64,000 nucleotides of DNA from JAWVYT01 sp046483065 (GCA_046483065.1 JAWODW010000104.1:1-64000), one strand, 5' to 3'; shown: positions 1 to 8,726, counted from the first letter of the stretch. Program-made: numbers and translations. Notes: generated by a model not told the origin, from the sequence alone.

Positions 1-3
1 GCC

Positions 4-1050
4 ATGATCATCATCACGCGGTCGGGCATCACCGACCAGGAGCTGGACCACATCCGGGAGCGGGTGGAGGGGTTGGGCATGCGGACGCACGTATCGCGGG
101 GCGAGCGCCGCGTGGTCATCGGGTGCATCGGCGACGAGGAAACGCTGCGGGAGGTCCCGCTCCTGCGGCTTCCCGGCGTGGAGTCGGTGACACCGGTGAT
201 GAAGCCGTACAAGCTGGCCTCGCGGGAGTTCGCGGCAACGCGGACCGAGGTCCATCTCGGGGACGCGGCGGGCACAGTGGTGGGCGGGCCGGCGCTGTCG
301 GTCATCGCCGGGCCGTGCTCCGTGGAGGGCCGGGAGATGCTGCTGGAGACGGCCCGGTGGGCGAAGGCCGCGGGCGCCGGCCTGCTCCGGGGCGGTGCGT
401 ACAAGCCTCGCACGTCGCCGTATTCGTTCCGGGGGCTGGGCGAGGAAGCGCTGGAGCTGCTGGCGGAGGCCCGGGCGGAGACGGGGCTGCCGGTGGTGAC
501 GGAGGTGATGGACACCCGGATGGTGGAGACGGTGGCGGAGCACGCCGACGTGCTCCAGGTGGGCGCCCGGAACATGCAGAACTTCGCGCTCCTGGACGAA
601 CTCGGCCGGATCCGGCGGCCGGTACTGTTGAAGCGCGGGATGTCGGCCACTGTCCGGGAGCTGCTCATGGCCGCCGAGTACATCATGAGCCAGGGCAACC
701 GGGACGTCATCCTGTGCGAGCGCGGGATCCGTACGTTCGAGACCGCCACCCGGAACACGCTGGACGTGGGCGCCATTGCCGTGCTGCGCCGGGAGACGCA
801 CCTCCCGGTGCTGGTGGACCCGAGCCACGCCGCGGGCCGTGCCGACCTGGTGCCGGCTCTGGCCTACGCCGCCGTGGCCGCCGGCGCCGACGGCCTCATG
901 GTGGAGGTGCACCCGGACCCGGAACGCGCACTCTCCGATGGCGACCAGTCGCTGGATTTCGACGCCTTCACCGCCCTCATGGCGGGCGTTTGCCGGTTCG
1001 CCGAGGCCGCCCGCCTCGAGGCGGCCCGCGGCGAGGAGGTGGCGGCATGA
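4..1050 (+). CDS. aroF: 3-deoxy-7-phosphoheptulonate synthase (DAHP synthase, type I-beta)
   Basis: This enzyme condenses phosphoenolpyruvate and erythrose 4-phosphate, the first step of the shikimate pathway. At 348 residues it has the two-part form: roughly residues 1-80 are a ferredoxin-like regulatory domain of the kind used for feedback control in Thermotoga-type enzymes, and the rest is the TIM barrel. Visible barrel motifs are GPCSVEG, KPRTSPYSFRGLG, LKRGMSATV, CERGIRTFE and VDPSHAAGR, which carry substrate and metal ligands. The ATG lies three bases from the window edge, so an upstream operon partner cannot be excluded. Its stop overlaps the chorismate mutase start (ATGA), making a three-gene phenylalanine/tyrosine operon. 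Confidence 0.96.
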   Translation: MIIITRSGITDQELDHIRERVEGLGMRTHVSRGERRVVIGCIGDEETLREVPLLRLPGVESVTPVMKPYKLASREFAATRTEVHLGDAAGTVVGGPALSVIAGPCSVEGREMLLETARWAKAAGAGLLRGGAYKPRTSPYSFRGLGEEALELLAEARAETGLPVVTEVMDTRMVETVAEHADVLQVGARNMQNFALLDELGRIRRPVLLKRGMSATVRELLMAAEYIMSQGNRDVILCERGIRTFETATRNTLDVGAIAVLRRETHLPVLVDPSHAAGRADLVPALAYAAVAAGADGLMVEVHPDPERALSDGDQSLDFDAFTALMAGVCRFAEAARLEAARGEEVAA

Positions 1051-1343
1051 CCGCCTCCGAGACGCAGGGGGGCGCCGGGGAGGTGGCCGAGCTGCGTCAG
1101 CGGATCGAGTCGCTGGACCGGCGGCTCCTGGAGCAGGTGGCGGAGCGGGTCGAGCTGGCGCGGCGGATCGGTGCCGTGAAGCGCGGCCGGGACGCGGCCA
1201 CGCTGGACCCGGGCCGGGAGGCCGCGGTCATCCGGCGGGCGGTGGAGACAGGACGGGGCCACGGGCTGCCGGAGGAGCCGGTGCGTCAGATCTTCTGGAC
1301 GCTGGTCGAGCTGTGCCGGTCGGCGCAGATGGAGGGCCGGTGA
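1047..1343 (+). CDS. aroQ: Chorismate mutase, AroQ type, monofunctional
   Basis: This 98-residue protein converts chorismate to prephenate in the cytoplasm. It is the all-helical AroQ fold: the first long helix carries the LRQRIESLDRRLLEQVAERV segment and is followed by RIGAVKR, which supplies the usual Arg/Lys active-site residues. The length is that of a free-standing mutase domain, with no prephenate dehydratase or dehydrogenase fused to it. The ATG overlaps the DAHP synthase stop by four bases and the stop overlaps the GTG of tyrA, so the three products are probably co-translated. A longer open frame begins upstream in the same frame but reads through the DAHP synthase gene and is not real. 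Confidence 0.93.
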   Translation: MTASETQGGAGEVAELRQRIESLDRRLLEQVAERVELARRIGAVKRGRDAATLDPGREAAVIRRAVETGRGHGLPEEPVRQIFWTLVELCRSAQMEGR

Positions 1344-2206
1344 AGGCGCCGGGCGGACCGACGGTCGGGATCGTGGGTCTCGGCCTCCTCGGCGGATCGC
1401 TGGCCCGCGACCTGGCCGCCGCGGGCTGGCGGGTCCAGGGCGCCGACCGGGACCCGGAAACCGAGCGACGAGCCCGGGAGTCGGGGGTCGTAGCCGGCAC
1501 CATCGATCCCGGTGCGGTCGACGTCATCGTCCTGGCGGTGCCGGTCCGGGCGATCCCGACCTGGATCCGGACGCTGGCGCCGGAGCTCGCGCCGGATACC
1601 GTGGTCACCGACGTGGGGAGCACGAAGCGGTCGGTGGTCGAGGCCGCGGAGGCCGCGGGGCTGGGCCCGCGGTTCGTCGGCTCCCACCCGATGGCCGGTG
1701 ACCATCGGAGCGGGTGGACGGCCGCCCGGACCGGCCTCTTCGGTGGCGCCGCCGTGTGGACTTGCCCCACCGGCCATACGGACCCCGCTGCGCTGTCGAG
1801 TGTCACGGCGCTCTGGCGAGGGGTGGGCGCCGAGCCTCGGGTCATGGACGCCACCGATCACGACCGGCTCCTGGCCCGGTCCAGCCACCTCCCGCAGCTC
1901 GTGGCCTCGGCGCTGGCCTCGGCGCTGGCCCGGGACGGCGTGACTCCCGGGGATCTTGGCCCGGGCGGGCATGACATGACGCGCCTGGCCGGCAGCCACC
2001 CGGCCATGTGGGCGGATATCCTGGCGGACAACCATGACGAGGTGGGCGCCGCGCTGGCCCAGCTCCAGGGCGTGCTCAAGCGGGTCCGGCGGGCGGTCGG
2101 GGACCGCGATGATGCGACCCTCCGGTCACTCCTGGGTGCGGCGAACGCGTGGGCCCGTGGCGAGGCGGACCCGGAGACGGCTGCCGCGGGGCCCCTCTTC
2201 CTCTAA
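1340..2206 (+). CDS. tyrA: Prephenate dehydrogenase
   Basis: This NAD(P)-dependent enzyme oxidatively decarboxylates prephenate to 4-hydroxyphenylpyruvate for tyrosine synthesis. The 288-residue protein opens with a Rossmann fold (VGIVGLGLLGGSLARDL, about residues 9-25), then shows the VVTDVGSTK stretch and the substrate-binding SHPMAG motif near residue 115. The C-terminal helical half contains the SSHLPQL and AGSHPAMWADIL segments typical of TyrA. No ACT domain is present, so feedback control probably acts elsewhere, for example on the DAHP synthase. The start is GTG, chosen because it gives a GTGA overlap with the mutase stop and places the Rossmann motif at the N-terminus. Confidence 0.94.
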   Translation: MKAPGGPTVGIVGLGLLGGSLARDLAAAGWRVQGADRDPETERRARESGVVAGTIDPGAVDVIVLAVPVRAIPTWIRTLAPELAPDTVVTDVGSTKRSVVEAAEAAGLGPRFVGSHPMAGDHRSGWTAARTGLFGGAAVWTCPTGHTDPAALSSVTALWRGVGAEPRVMDATDHDRLLARSSHLPQLVASALASALARDGVTPGDLGPGGHDMTRLAGSHPAMWADILADNHDEVGAALAQLQGVLKRVRRAVGDRDDATLRSLLGAANAWARGEADPETAAAGPLFL

Positions 2207-2832
2207 CGCTTCCGAAGGATACCCCGGATCCGGGGCGCCGTGGGCGGGAAGAAGGTGTCGTCGCGGTAGTGCTCCAGCGGCGCCGTATCGAACCCGACGC
2301 GCCGCAGGACAGCCGCCGTATCCCGGTCGAGGTGGCACCCCACGGCCAGCGGCGTCCAGATCGGGTTCAGCCACCGCTGCCAACGAGCCAGGGTGGAGCC
2401 GTCCGCGGCCTTCACGTGCTCGAGGACCAGGAGCCGGCCGTCGGGCTTCAGGACCCGGTGCGACTCCCGGGCCGCCGCCTCGTAGTCGGGGATGGTACAC
2501 ATGGTGAGGAACGCGACGACGGTGTCGAAGCTGGCGTCGCGGTACGGCAGCTTCGCGGCGTCCGCCCGCTCGAGGTGGATCCGGTAGTCGGGGCCGTTGG
2601 ACTGGATCTCCTCGACCGTCCGTACGGCCCGATCCAGGACGGCGTCGTGGGGATCGATGCCCACTACGGCCGAGACCTCCGGCGGGTAGAAGCCGAGGTT
2701 CGAGCCGGTGCCCACACCGAGCTCCAGGACCTGGCCCGTGGCGTGGGCCATGAGCTCCCGGCGCTGGTCATCGAAGTGGCGAGAGACCCTGTGGAGCAGC
2801 GGTGGGTAAATGTGGTCGGCGTAAAATGACAT
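2203..2832 (-). CDS. Class I SAM-dependent methyltransferase, METTL7/UbiE-like
   Basis: A 209-residue cytosolic methyltransferase. Motif I is VLELGVGTGSNLGFYP near residue 35, followed by the acidic GIDPHDAV motif II. The order of the later segments (LEHVKA, RWQRWLNPIW, GCHLDR) matches the METTL7-like branch, whose characterised members methylate small thiols or lipids; the substrate here cannot be read from sequence. The gene is convergent with tyrA and their stop codons overlap by four bases. It is transcribed alone, with no close partner in the same direction. Confidence 0.82.
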   Translation of the reverse strand: MSFYADHIYPPLLHRVSRHFDDQRRELMAHATGQVLELGVGTGSNLGFYPPEVSAVVGIDPHDAVLDRAVRTVEEIQSNGPDYRIHLERADAAKLPYRDASFDTVVAFLTMCTIPDYEAAARESHRVLKPDGRLLVLEHVKAADGSTLARWQRWLNPIWTPLAVGCHLDRDTAAVLRRVGFDTAPLEHYRDDTFFPPTAPRIRGILRKR

Positions 2833-2965
2833 GTCGTATGGTGTCGGAGAGACGGCGGATCGTCCACCCCGGCCGCGCAGGATGGGGGATTCCCCGATAG
2901 CGCAGCACCGCCCTTCCTCCCCACATTAGCGCTGTTCGCACACTCTGAGACCTGATGGAGTCGAT

Positions 2966-3568
2966 ATGTCGAACGCAACCCCGTACCGATTCGTCCTCCT
3001 CGCCCTCGTCCCTGTCCTGGCGCTCGCCTGCGAGGGCCCCGAGCTCGACAACGCCACCCGCGAGCAGGTCGTGGCCGTGGGTGACTCGGCGGCCATGTCG
3101 CTGGTCCGCACGCTGGGCGGCCGCCTCAACACCCACATGGCCGAGGGCGGGCCCGCCGGGGCCATCGCCTTCTGCTCCACGGAGGCGCAGGCCCTCACCG
3201 ACAGCGTGTCCGGTGCCCTCGATGAGGGGTGGGCGGTCAAGCGGACCACCCTGCGGACCCGGAACCCGAAGAACGCCCCGGACTCCCTCGAGGCCGTGGC
3301 GCTGACCTACTTCCAGGAGGCCGCCCGGAGCGACGCCGGACTGCCCGAGCACTTCGTCCAGGTCACGCCCGACGGCGACTACCGCTACTACATGCCGCTC
3401 CAGCTCGGGCGCATGTGCATCGAGTGCCACGGCCCCCGGGAGTCGCTGGACCCGGCCGTCCGTGAGGTCCTGGACACCCGGTATCCCGCCGACCAGGCCA
3501 CGGGCTACGCAGAGGGCGACTTCCGCGGCGTCGTGCGGGTCACCGTACCCCGGGACGCGGTCCGCTAG
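2966..3568 (+). CDS. DUF3365 (Tll0287-like) haem-binding lipoprotein
   Basis: A 200-residue exported protein. The N-terminus has a hydrophobic stretch ending in a lipobox (LALAC, Cys around residue 22), so the mature protein should be anchored to a membrane on the periplasmic side. A single c-type haem motif, CIECH, lies near residue 152. This arrangement and the FCSTEAQ and YRYYMPLQ segments fit the DUF3365 domain, a periplasmic haem sensor or redox domain often fused to kinases. Here it stands alone. Its ligand or redox partner is unknown; the cydAB oxidase and histidine kinase in this window are possible but unproven partners. Confidence 0.8.
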   Translation: MSNATPYRFVLLALVPVLALACEGPELDNATREQVVAVGDSAAMSLVRTLGGRLNTHMAEGGPAGAIAFCSTEAQALTDSVSGALDEGWAVKRTTLRTRNPKNAPDSLEAVALTYFQEAARSDAGLPEHFVQVTPDGDYRYYMPLQLGRMCIECHGPRESLDPAVREVLDTRYPADQATGYAEGDFRGVVRVTVPRDAVR

Positions 3569-3584
3569 CGACGGCGGGGCCCGA

Positions 3585-4730
3585 CTACCGGCGCAGTTCC
3601 TCCAACCGGTACTCGGTGCCGCGCCATTCTACGCGACCGGTCCACACGGCCCGAAGCGCGGCGGCCCAGACGATCCAGAGGAGGAAGACGCTGCCCAGCG
3701 GGAAGGTGAGGCTGGTCCAGACCGGCATGCTGTGGGTTCGGGCGGTGGCGAAGATCGTCACCGCGCCGGCGGCCACGGTGGCCGCGTTGAGCCACCAGAC
3801 CGCGCCGGTGGTAAGCACGAGCGCCGTCACCGGCCAGAAGATGAAGAGGAAGGGCACCACGGTCCCGGCGGCCACCAGGGAGAGCCGGTACTCGACCACG
3901 GCGAAGGCGTTCTTCCGGAGCCCCCGGGCCATGGCCGGCAGCGTCGGGTACCACTCCACCTCCGCCACGCTCGTCCCGATGGCGGTAGCCTGTCGGTACC
4001 CGGCGGCCTTGAGGGCGCGCCCCAGCCGGACGTCGTCGTCGGGGCGCAGCGAAAGCGAGTGATGCCCGTCGATGGCCCGGTAGGCGTGGGCCCGGACCAA
4101 GTTGAACGCCCCGATCCCGATGTGCCACCGGCTCTTCGGGTCCCGGGCCTTCCACGGCCGGAACACGACGCTGAAGAGGGCCAGGAAGACGGCCACGGTC
4201 ATGGTGGCGGCCGCCGACCCGGCGTGGATCCGGGGCGCAACCGCCAGGTGATCCACGCCGTTCCGCTCCATCACCGTCACCGCCCGGGCGACGGCCTCCG
4301 ACCGCATCACGACATCGGCGTCGGTGAAGAGGAGGAGCTCACCCCGGGCCGCGTCGGCCCCCTGCTGCAGCGCGTGGTTCTTCCCGAGCCATCCCTCGGG
4401 GAGGTCGGTCACGTGGATCACCCGGACCCGGTGGTGCTCCTCGGCCAACCGCTCGAGGATCTGTCCTGTGCCGTCGGTGGACCGATCGTTGACGGCCACC
4501 ACCTCGAGGGCCGGGTAGTTCTGGCGGAGGATGGACTGGACCACCGGCGCGATGGTCCGGGCCTCGTCCCGGGCTGCGATAACCACCGACACCGGAGGCG
4601 TGGCAGCAGGGTCGCCGGCGTTCCGGAGCCGGGGCAGTGAGAGGAGCCCCCGAGCCAGGTCGAAGCCCAGCAGTAGAGCCATGGCCAGTGTGGAGCCGGC
4701 CAGCAGGAAGAGGGGATCGGCGAGGTTCAC
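3585..4730 (-). CDS. Membrane glycosyltransferase family 2 (CrtQ/HpnB-like)
   Basis: A 381-residue GT-A glycosyltransferase with an N-terminal membrane segment and three or four C-terminal ones (about residues 275-360). The catalytic domain shows VSVVIAARDEA, VNDRSTDGT for nucleotide binding, FTDADV as the DxD metal site, and a PEGWLGKNHALQQG loop typical of carotenoid- or hopanoid-associated transferases. The probable role is transfer of a sugar to a lipid or carotenoid acceptor at the inner membrane; the acceptor is not determined. The next gene downstream of its stop is convergent (DUF3365), and an unrelated membrane protein precedes it by 24 bases, so the two may share a transcript. Confidence 0.83.
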   Translation of the reverse strand: MNLADPLFLLAGSTLAMALLLGFDLARGLLSLPRLRNAGDPAATPPVSVVIAARDEARTIAPVVQSILRQNYPALEVVAVNDRSTDGTGQILERLAEEHHRVRVIHVTDLPEGWLGKNHALQQGADAARGELLLFTDADVVMRSEAVARAVTVMERNGVDHLAVAPRIHAGSAAATMTVAVFLALFSVVFRPWKARDPKSRWHIGIGAFNLVRAHAYRAIDGHHSLSLRPDDDVRLGRALKAAGYRQATAIGTSVAEVEWYPTLPAMARGLRKNAFAVVEYRLSLVAAGTVVPFLFIFWPVTALVLTTGAVWWLNAATVAAGAVTIFATARTHSMPVWTSLTFPLGSVFLLWIVWAAALRAVWTGRVEWRGTEYRLEELRR

Positions 4731-4754
4731 GGGTCCGTGCGACGGGGGTGGGTC

Positions 4755-5180
4755 CTACCCGTCGCCCTCCCCCGCCCCGACCCGCGCCACCACCAGCCCG
4801 TGGAAGAGGAGCAGCACGAAGAACGTTGCGACGCCGGCCGGGTAGACCAGCCACCAGTCCTGGAGCAGCGCGCGGCGCCCCACGATCCCGGAGGTGGCCA
4901 GGTCCCATACCAGCGTCCACGCCAGGAGCCACGGCACGAGCGCTTTCCACGCCGCCAGCACGTCCGCCGGCGAGCCCACGCGCGTGGCCGGGAACCAGAA
5001 GGCCAGCACCAGAATCACCGCGTTCACCGCGAACTCGGCAGACATGGCACTGGCGGTGTCGGGCGCTGCGGCCACGTACCCGCCGATGAGGAGCACGGCC
5101 AGCATGGACGCCGCCACGGCTGCGCGGCCCCGGGCGGGGGGGCCGGAAGCGCTCGCGGACCCTGTTCCCTGGTCGCTCAC
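4755..5180 (-). CDS. Hypothetical integral membrane protein, 3-4 TM
   Basis: I do not recognise this 141-residue protein. After a polar, Ala/Gly-rich N-terminus it has hydrophobic segments at about residues 22-40, 48-63, 80-95 and 110-132, compatible with a four-helix inner-membrane protein. A DUF3054-like fold is possible, but I see no decisive motif. It lies 24 bases upstream of the glycosyltransferase gene on the same strand, suggesting co-transcription. Composition is normal for the neighbourhood. Confidence 0.6.
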   Translation of the reverse strand: MSDQGTGSASASGPPARGRAAVAASMLAVLLIGGYVAAAPDTASAMSAEFAVNAVILVLAFWFPATRVGSPADVLAAWKALVPWLLAWTLVWDLATSGIVGRRALLQDWWLVYPAGVATFFVLLLFHGLVVARVGAGEGDG

Positions 5181-5228
5181 TACGTCACCTCCCGGTCGCG
5201 GTGGATTGCCGGCGGCGGACCGACGGGC

Positions 5229-5498
5229 CTATCCCTCGTCGGAGCCGAGCAGCTTGCGGTCGAACTCGGTGGCCGCGGTCAGTCTGCGGACCTCGTCTCG
5301 CAACTCCTGGACCTCGTGCTCCAGCCGCTCGACCTCCGCAGCACTGACCTGCTCACCCCGGGAGTCCGCGAGGAACGCCTCCCGGACCCGGAGAATGGAC
5401 TCCACCAACGGCTTGATGGCCAGCCGCGCCGTGAGCCCCATGACCGGGACCCCGACCACGAAGAACACAACCAGAACGATCATCATCTCTTCGGTCAT
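5229..5498 (-). CDS. Small single-TM protein with coiled-coil tail
   Basis: An 89-residue protein with one N-terminal transmembrane helix (about residues 5-28), then an amphipathic stretch. A predicted coiled coil with heptad-like Leu/Val and acidic/basic residues runs from about residue 52 to 75 (AEVERLEHEVQELRDEVRRL). No family is recognised with confidence. The shape resembles phage-shock PspB/PspC-like or DUF-type small envelope proteins. The ATG overlaps the ispG stop (ATGA), so it should be translated from the ispG transcript. The start was chosen for this overlap; a longer frame reads back into ispG. Confidence 0.68.
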   Translation of the reverse strand: MTEEMMIVLVVFFVVGVPVMGLTARLAIKPLVESILRVREAFLADSRGEQVSAAEVERLEHEVQELRDEVRRLTAATEFDRKLLGSDEG

Positions 5499-6748
5499 CG
5501 CGGCATTCCTTTCGCCTCGGCGGCCCGGCTGCCCCAGCGTTTCTCCACGTACGCGTCCAGGATCCCCTTGAACTCCTCCACCAGGCCCTCGCCCTTGAGC
5601 GTGGTGTGGAGCTCGCCGTCCACGTAGACCGGCGCCTTGGGCTCCTCGAACGTGCCGGGCAGGCTGATCCCGATGTCGGCGTGCTTCGACTCGCCCGGGC
5701 CGTTCACTACGCACCCCATGACCGCCAGTTTCAGCTCCTCCACCCCGGGATACTTCGTGCGCCACTCCGGCATCTGCTCGCGAGTGTAGCGCTGGATGTC
5801 CTCCGCCATCTGCTGGAAGAACGTGCTGGTGGTCCGCCCACACCCCGGGCACGACGTGACCTGGGGCGTGAAGCTCCGGATCCCCATGGACTGGAGGACC
5901 TGCTGGGCCACCCGCACCTCCTCGGCCCGGTCGCCGCCGGGGCGGGGTGTGAGCGAGACGCGGATCGTATCACCGATCCCCTGCTGGAGCACGATGCTGA
6001 GCCCGGCCGTGGTGGCCACCACCCCCTTCGTCCCCATCCCGGCCTCGGTGAGCCCCAGATGGAGCGGGTAGTCGCACCGGTCGGCCAGCTTCGTGTAGAC
6101 CTCCACCAGGTCCTGCACACCGCTGACCTTGGCGCTGATGACGATCCGGTCGTGGCCCAGCCCCGTCTTCTCCGCCAGCGTGGCGGACCGGAGCGCGCTC
6201 TCGATCATCGCCTCGATCATCACGGTCCGGGCGGGCTCGGGCTCCGGCTTCTGCGCGTTCTCATCCATCATCTCCGTCAGGAGCCGCTGGTCGAGACTGC
6301 CCCAGTTCACGCCGATCCGGACCGGCTTGCCGTGCTCGACGGCTACCTCCACGATCTGCTGGAAGTGCTCGTCGCGCCGCTTCGCACCCACGTTGCCCGG
6401 GTTGATCCGGTACTTGGCCAGCGCCTCCGCCATCGCCGGGTACTTCGGGAGCAGCAGGTGGCCGTTGTAGTGGAAGTCGCCCACGATGGGCACGTCGATG
6501 CCCACGTCCCGGATCCGCTCCACGATCCCCGGCACCGCCCTCGCCGCCTCGTCGGTGTTCACGGTGATCCGGACGATCTCGCTGCCCGCACCGTGAAGGA
6601 GCGCGACCTGCTCCGCCGTGGCCTCCGCGTCCGCCGTGTCCGTGTTGGTCATGGACTGGACCACGATGGGGTGCCCGCTGCCCACCTTCACGCCGCCCAC
6701 GTCCACCGTGACGGTCTCTCTGCGCTCGATTGCTGTGGCTCCGCTCAT
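5495..6748 (-). CDS. ispG: 4-hydroxy-3-methylbut-2-en-1-yl diphosphate synthase
   Basis: IspG (GcpE) reduces MEcPP to HMBPP in the MEP isoprenoid pathway, using an oxygen-sensitive 4Fe-4S cluster. The 417-residue protein is the short bacterial form: an N-terminal TIM barrel (QSMTNTDT, RITVNT, DFHYNG, RINPGNVG, GVNWGSL) and a C-terminal cluster domain with CPGCGRT and MGCVVNGPGE, which give the three Cys ligands. The ATG at 6748 was chosen because homologues begin just before the RRETVTVDVGGV stretch; the open frame extends further upstream but into non-coding repeat-like DNA. A perfect 9-bp inverted repeat sits 21-45 bases upstream of the start. Confidence 0.96.
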   Translation of the reverse strand: MSGATAIERRETVTVDVGGVKVGSGHPIVVQSMTNTDTADAEATAEQVALLHGAGSEIVRITVNTDEAARAVPGIVERIRDVGIDVPIVGDFHYNGHLLLPKYPAMAEALAKYRINPGNVGAKRRDEHFQQIVEVAVEHGKPVRIGVNWGSLDQRLLTEMMDENAQKPEPEPARTVMIEAMIESALRSATLAEKTGLGHDRIVISAKVSGVQDLVEVYTKLADRCDYPLHLGLTEAGMGTKGVVATTAGLSIVLQQGIGDTIRVSLTPRPGGDRAEEVRVAQQVLQSMGIRSFTPQVTSCPGCGRTTSTFFQQMAEDIQRYTREQMPEWRTKYPGVEELKLAVMGCVVNGPGESKHADIGISLPGTFEEPKAPVYVDGELHTTLKGEGLVEEFKGILDAYVEKRWGSRAAEAKGMPR

Positions 6749-6768
6749 ACTCGCGTGTCGCTGGTGCG

Positions 6769-6793
6769 GTTGACGCCGACGTCTGGCGTCAAC
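6769..6793. promoter_or_regulatory. Inverted repeat upstream of ispG
   Basis: The arms gttgacgcc and ggcgtcaac match perfectly (9 bp) around a 7-base centre. The repeat lies 21-45 bases upstream of the ispG ATG, where an operator or a 5' leader hairpin would sit. Each arm also contains TTGACG, close to a -35 hexamer, on both strands. The binding protein, if any, is unknown. Confidence 0.4.
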
Positions 6794-6907
6794 GTAAGAG
6801 GGCCCGGCGACCGGGCCAACGCTCGTACCCCGACGGGCGCCCGGGGTTCGAGCGGCACGCCGACGCGTCGGTGTGCCACCGCGCTCTTGTGGAGACCGCC
6901 GCCTCGT

Positions 6908-7233
6908 TAACCCCGGAGGCGCGGAAACGCGGAGCACACGCGGAGGTTGTTGAGTTCGATCCGGGCGAGTCGGGACTCGTTGGTGGGAATCCGTGCACTC
7001 GGCTACGTAGCCCTCGGGACCGGTGCCGCGGCTCCAGCGGACCGGTCGGCATCGTGCACTGGTTTGTGCTCCTCAGGACCGGTCCACGCTGTGGGAAGCC
7101 TGTGCATGCCGTGGACAAGTCCGGACGCTGCCCCACCGGCACCCGGCGTCTTCCACCCTCGAACCCGGCCCTGCCCGGACCTACCTCACGCAGTTCTCCG
7201 CGAACGCTCCGCGCCTCCGCGTCTCCGCGGTTT
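6908..7233. repeat. Dispersed inverted-repeat element, copy 1 (326 bp)
   Basis: The left arm (about 6908-6955) and right arm (about 7185-7233) are imperfect inverted copies built from tandem 8-9-mers of the form (a)cgcggag. The right arm read in reverse begins aaccgcggagacgcggaggc and continues to ...actgcgtgag. The same arms flank elements at 37977-38303 and 40220-40525, while the interiors are unrelated. No open frame with a recognisable protein lies inside. It fills much of the 595-base gap between ispG and cydA; the rest of that gap holds the ispG inverted repeat and the cydA promoter. Confidence 0.72.
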
Positions 7234-7278
7234 CCCGGGCGCCGGACCCCACCACCACCTGGATTCATCAACCCTCGG

Positions 7279-7307
7279 TTGTAACCGTCACGACCGGGCA
7301 GTAGAAT
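7279..7307 (+). promoter_or_regulatory. Probable sigma-70-type promoter of cydAB
   Basis: A TTGTAA -35 box (7279-7284) and a TAGAAT -10 box (7302-7307, five of six consensus bases) are separated by exactly 17 bases. Transcription would start near 7314, 30 bases before the cydA ATG. The -35 box is embedded in a small palindrome, cggttgtaaccg (7276-7287), a possible operator. The same TTGTAA-17-TAC/GAxT layout occurs before the GGDEF gene at 24288. Confidence 0.55.
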
Positions 7308-7343
7308 ATCCACCGGACGCACACTGAACGGACCGGGCATCCC

Positions 7344-8726
7344 ATGACTGCTCTTCTCGCCGCGCGGGCCCAGATGGAGGTCTCGCTGGCATTCCACATG
7401 GTGTTCGCCGCCCTGGGGATCGGGGTCCCTCTCCTCATGGTCATCTCCGAAGGGCTCTGGCTGCGCACCGGCCGGGAGCACTACAAGGAGCTGGCCCAGA
7501 CGTGGGCCAAGGCCACGGCGCTGACCTTTGCGGTGGGCGCCGTATCGGGCACGGCCCTCTCCTTCGAGCTCGGGCTGCTCTGGCCCCGGTTCATGGAGGT
7601 GGCGGGCGGCGTGCTCGGCCCGGCCTTCGCCCTCGAGGGCTACGCCTTCTTTATCGAGGCGATCTTCCTCGGGCTCTACCTCTACGGCTGGGACCGCCTC
7701 TCGCCGAAGGCCCACTGGCTCGCGGGGCTGGCCGTGGCCATCAGCGGGTTCCTCTCCGGCGTGCTGGTGGTGGCAGCCAACGCCTGGATGCAGACGCCTA
7801 TGGGGCTCGAGGCGGCGCTGGCGGATCCGGGGCTGAACCTCACCGACCCCGCGATGATGGGGCCGCTGGCCATCACCGACGCGCTGGCCGTCTTCAAGAG
7901 CCCGTCATGGTTCCACATGGCGCTGCACTCATCGCTTTCCTGCTTTATCGCCGCCGGGTTCGCCACTGCAGGCGTCTACGCCATGGGCCTGCTCAAGGGC
8001 CGCAACGACGCCTACCACCGGGCCGGCCTCACCATCGCCATGGCCGTAGGCGCCGTGGCGGCCGTGCTGCAGCCCCTCTCCGGCGACGTCAGCGCCCGGT
8101 TCGTGGCCGAGCACCAGCCGGCCAAGCTGGCGGCGGCGGAGGCCCACTACGAGACCATGGAGGCCGCGCCACTGACCCTCGGCGGGATCCCGGTCGGCGA
8201 TGAGCGCGTCATCCTGGCCGTCAAGATCCCGTACGGCTTGAGCCTGCTGGCGCACCACGACCCGAACGCCGAGGTGATCGGACTCGACCAGTTCCCGGAA
8301 GAGGACCGGCCGAACGTCCTGATCACCCACCTGGCGTTCCAGATCATGGTGGGCCTCGGGTTCCTGTTGATCGCCGTGGGGGCCTGGTTCTGGTGGGTCC
8401 GCTGGAAACGGCCGGGTGCGGTGCCCCGGAACCGGCGCCTGCTCTGGTCCGTACTCATCGCCTCGCCGCTGGGGATGCTGGCGCTGGAGGCCGGCTGGAT
8501 CGTCACGGAAGTCGGGCGGCAGCCGTGGATCATCTACGACATCATGCGGGTCGAGCACGGCGTGACCCCGATCCAGGAGGTACCGCTCACGCTCCTCGGC
8601 TTCTTCGTCCTCTATGTGGCGCTGGGCACCGCACTGACGCTCCTGCTGCGAGAGCTGGCCAGGCGCCACGGCGGGGCCCGCACCGCGGACCATGGACCCG
8701 AGACCGCGGAGGTGACCCATGCCTGA
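7344..8726 (+). CDS. cydA: Cytochrome bd-type quinol oxidase subunit I
   Basis: CydA is the haem-bearing subunit of the high-affinity terminal oxidase that reduces O2 with quinol electrons at the inner membrane. The 460-residue protein has about nine membrane helices. Expected haem ligands are visible: the His in AFHMVFAALGIG near residue 19, and the His in WFHMALHSS near residue 195. The quinol-binding KIPYGLSLLAHHDP segment leads a short Q-loop, so this is the short-loop (CioA/cyanide-insensitive-like) class rather than the E. coli long-loop form. GWIVTEVGRQPW near the C-terminus is diagnostic. cydB starts eight bases before the stop. Presence of bd oxidase suggests life at low or fluctuating oxygen. 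Confidence 0.95.
   Translation: MTALLAARAQMEVSLAFHMVFAALGIGVPLLMVISEGLWLRTGREHYKELAQTWAKATALTFAVGAVSGTALSFELGLLWPRFMEVAGGVLGPAFALEGYAFFIEAIFLGLYLYGWDRLSPKAHWLAGLAVAISGFLSGVLVVAANAWMQTPMGLEAALADPGLNLTDPAMMGPLAITDALAVFKSPSWFHMALHSSLSCFIAAGFATAGVYAMGLLKGRNDAYHRAGLTIAMAVGAVAAVLQPLSGDVSARFVAEHQPAKLAAAEAHYETMEAAPLTLGGIPVGDERVILAVKIPYGLSLLAHHDPNAEVIGLDQFPEEDRPNVLITHLAFQIMVGLGFLLIAVGAWFWWVRWKRPGAVPRNRRLLWSVLIASPLGMLALEAGWIVTEVGRQPWIIYDIMRVEHGVTPIQEVPLTLLGFFVLYVALGTALTLLLRELARRHGGARTADHGPETAEVTHA

Noticed and set aside
6908..7233. Insertion sequence or IS remnant
   Set aside because: No transposase frame and no clear target-site duplication could be seen; interiors differ between copies, so it is called a repeat element only.
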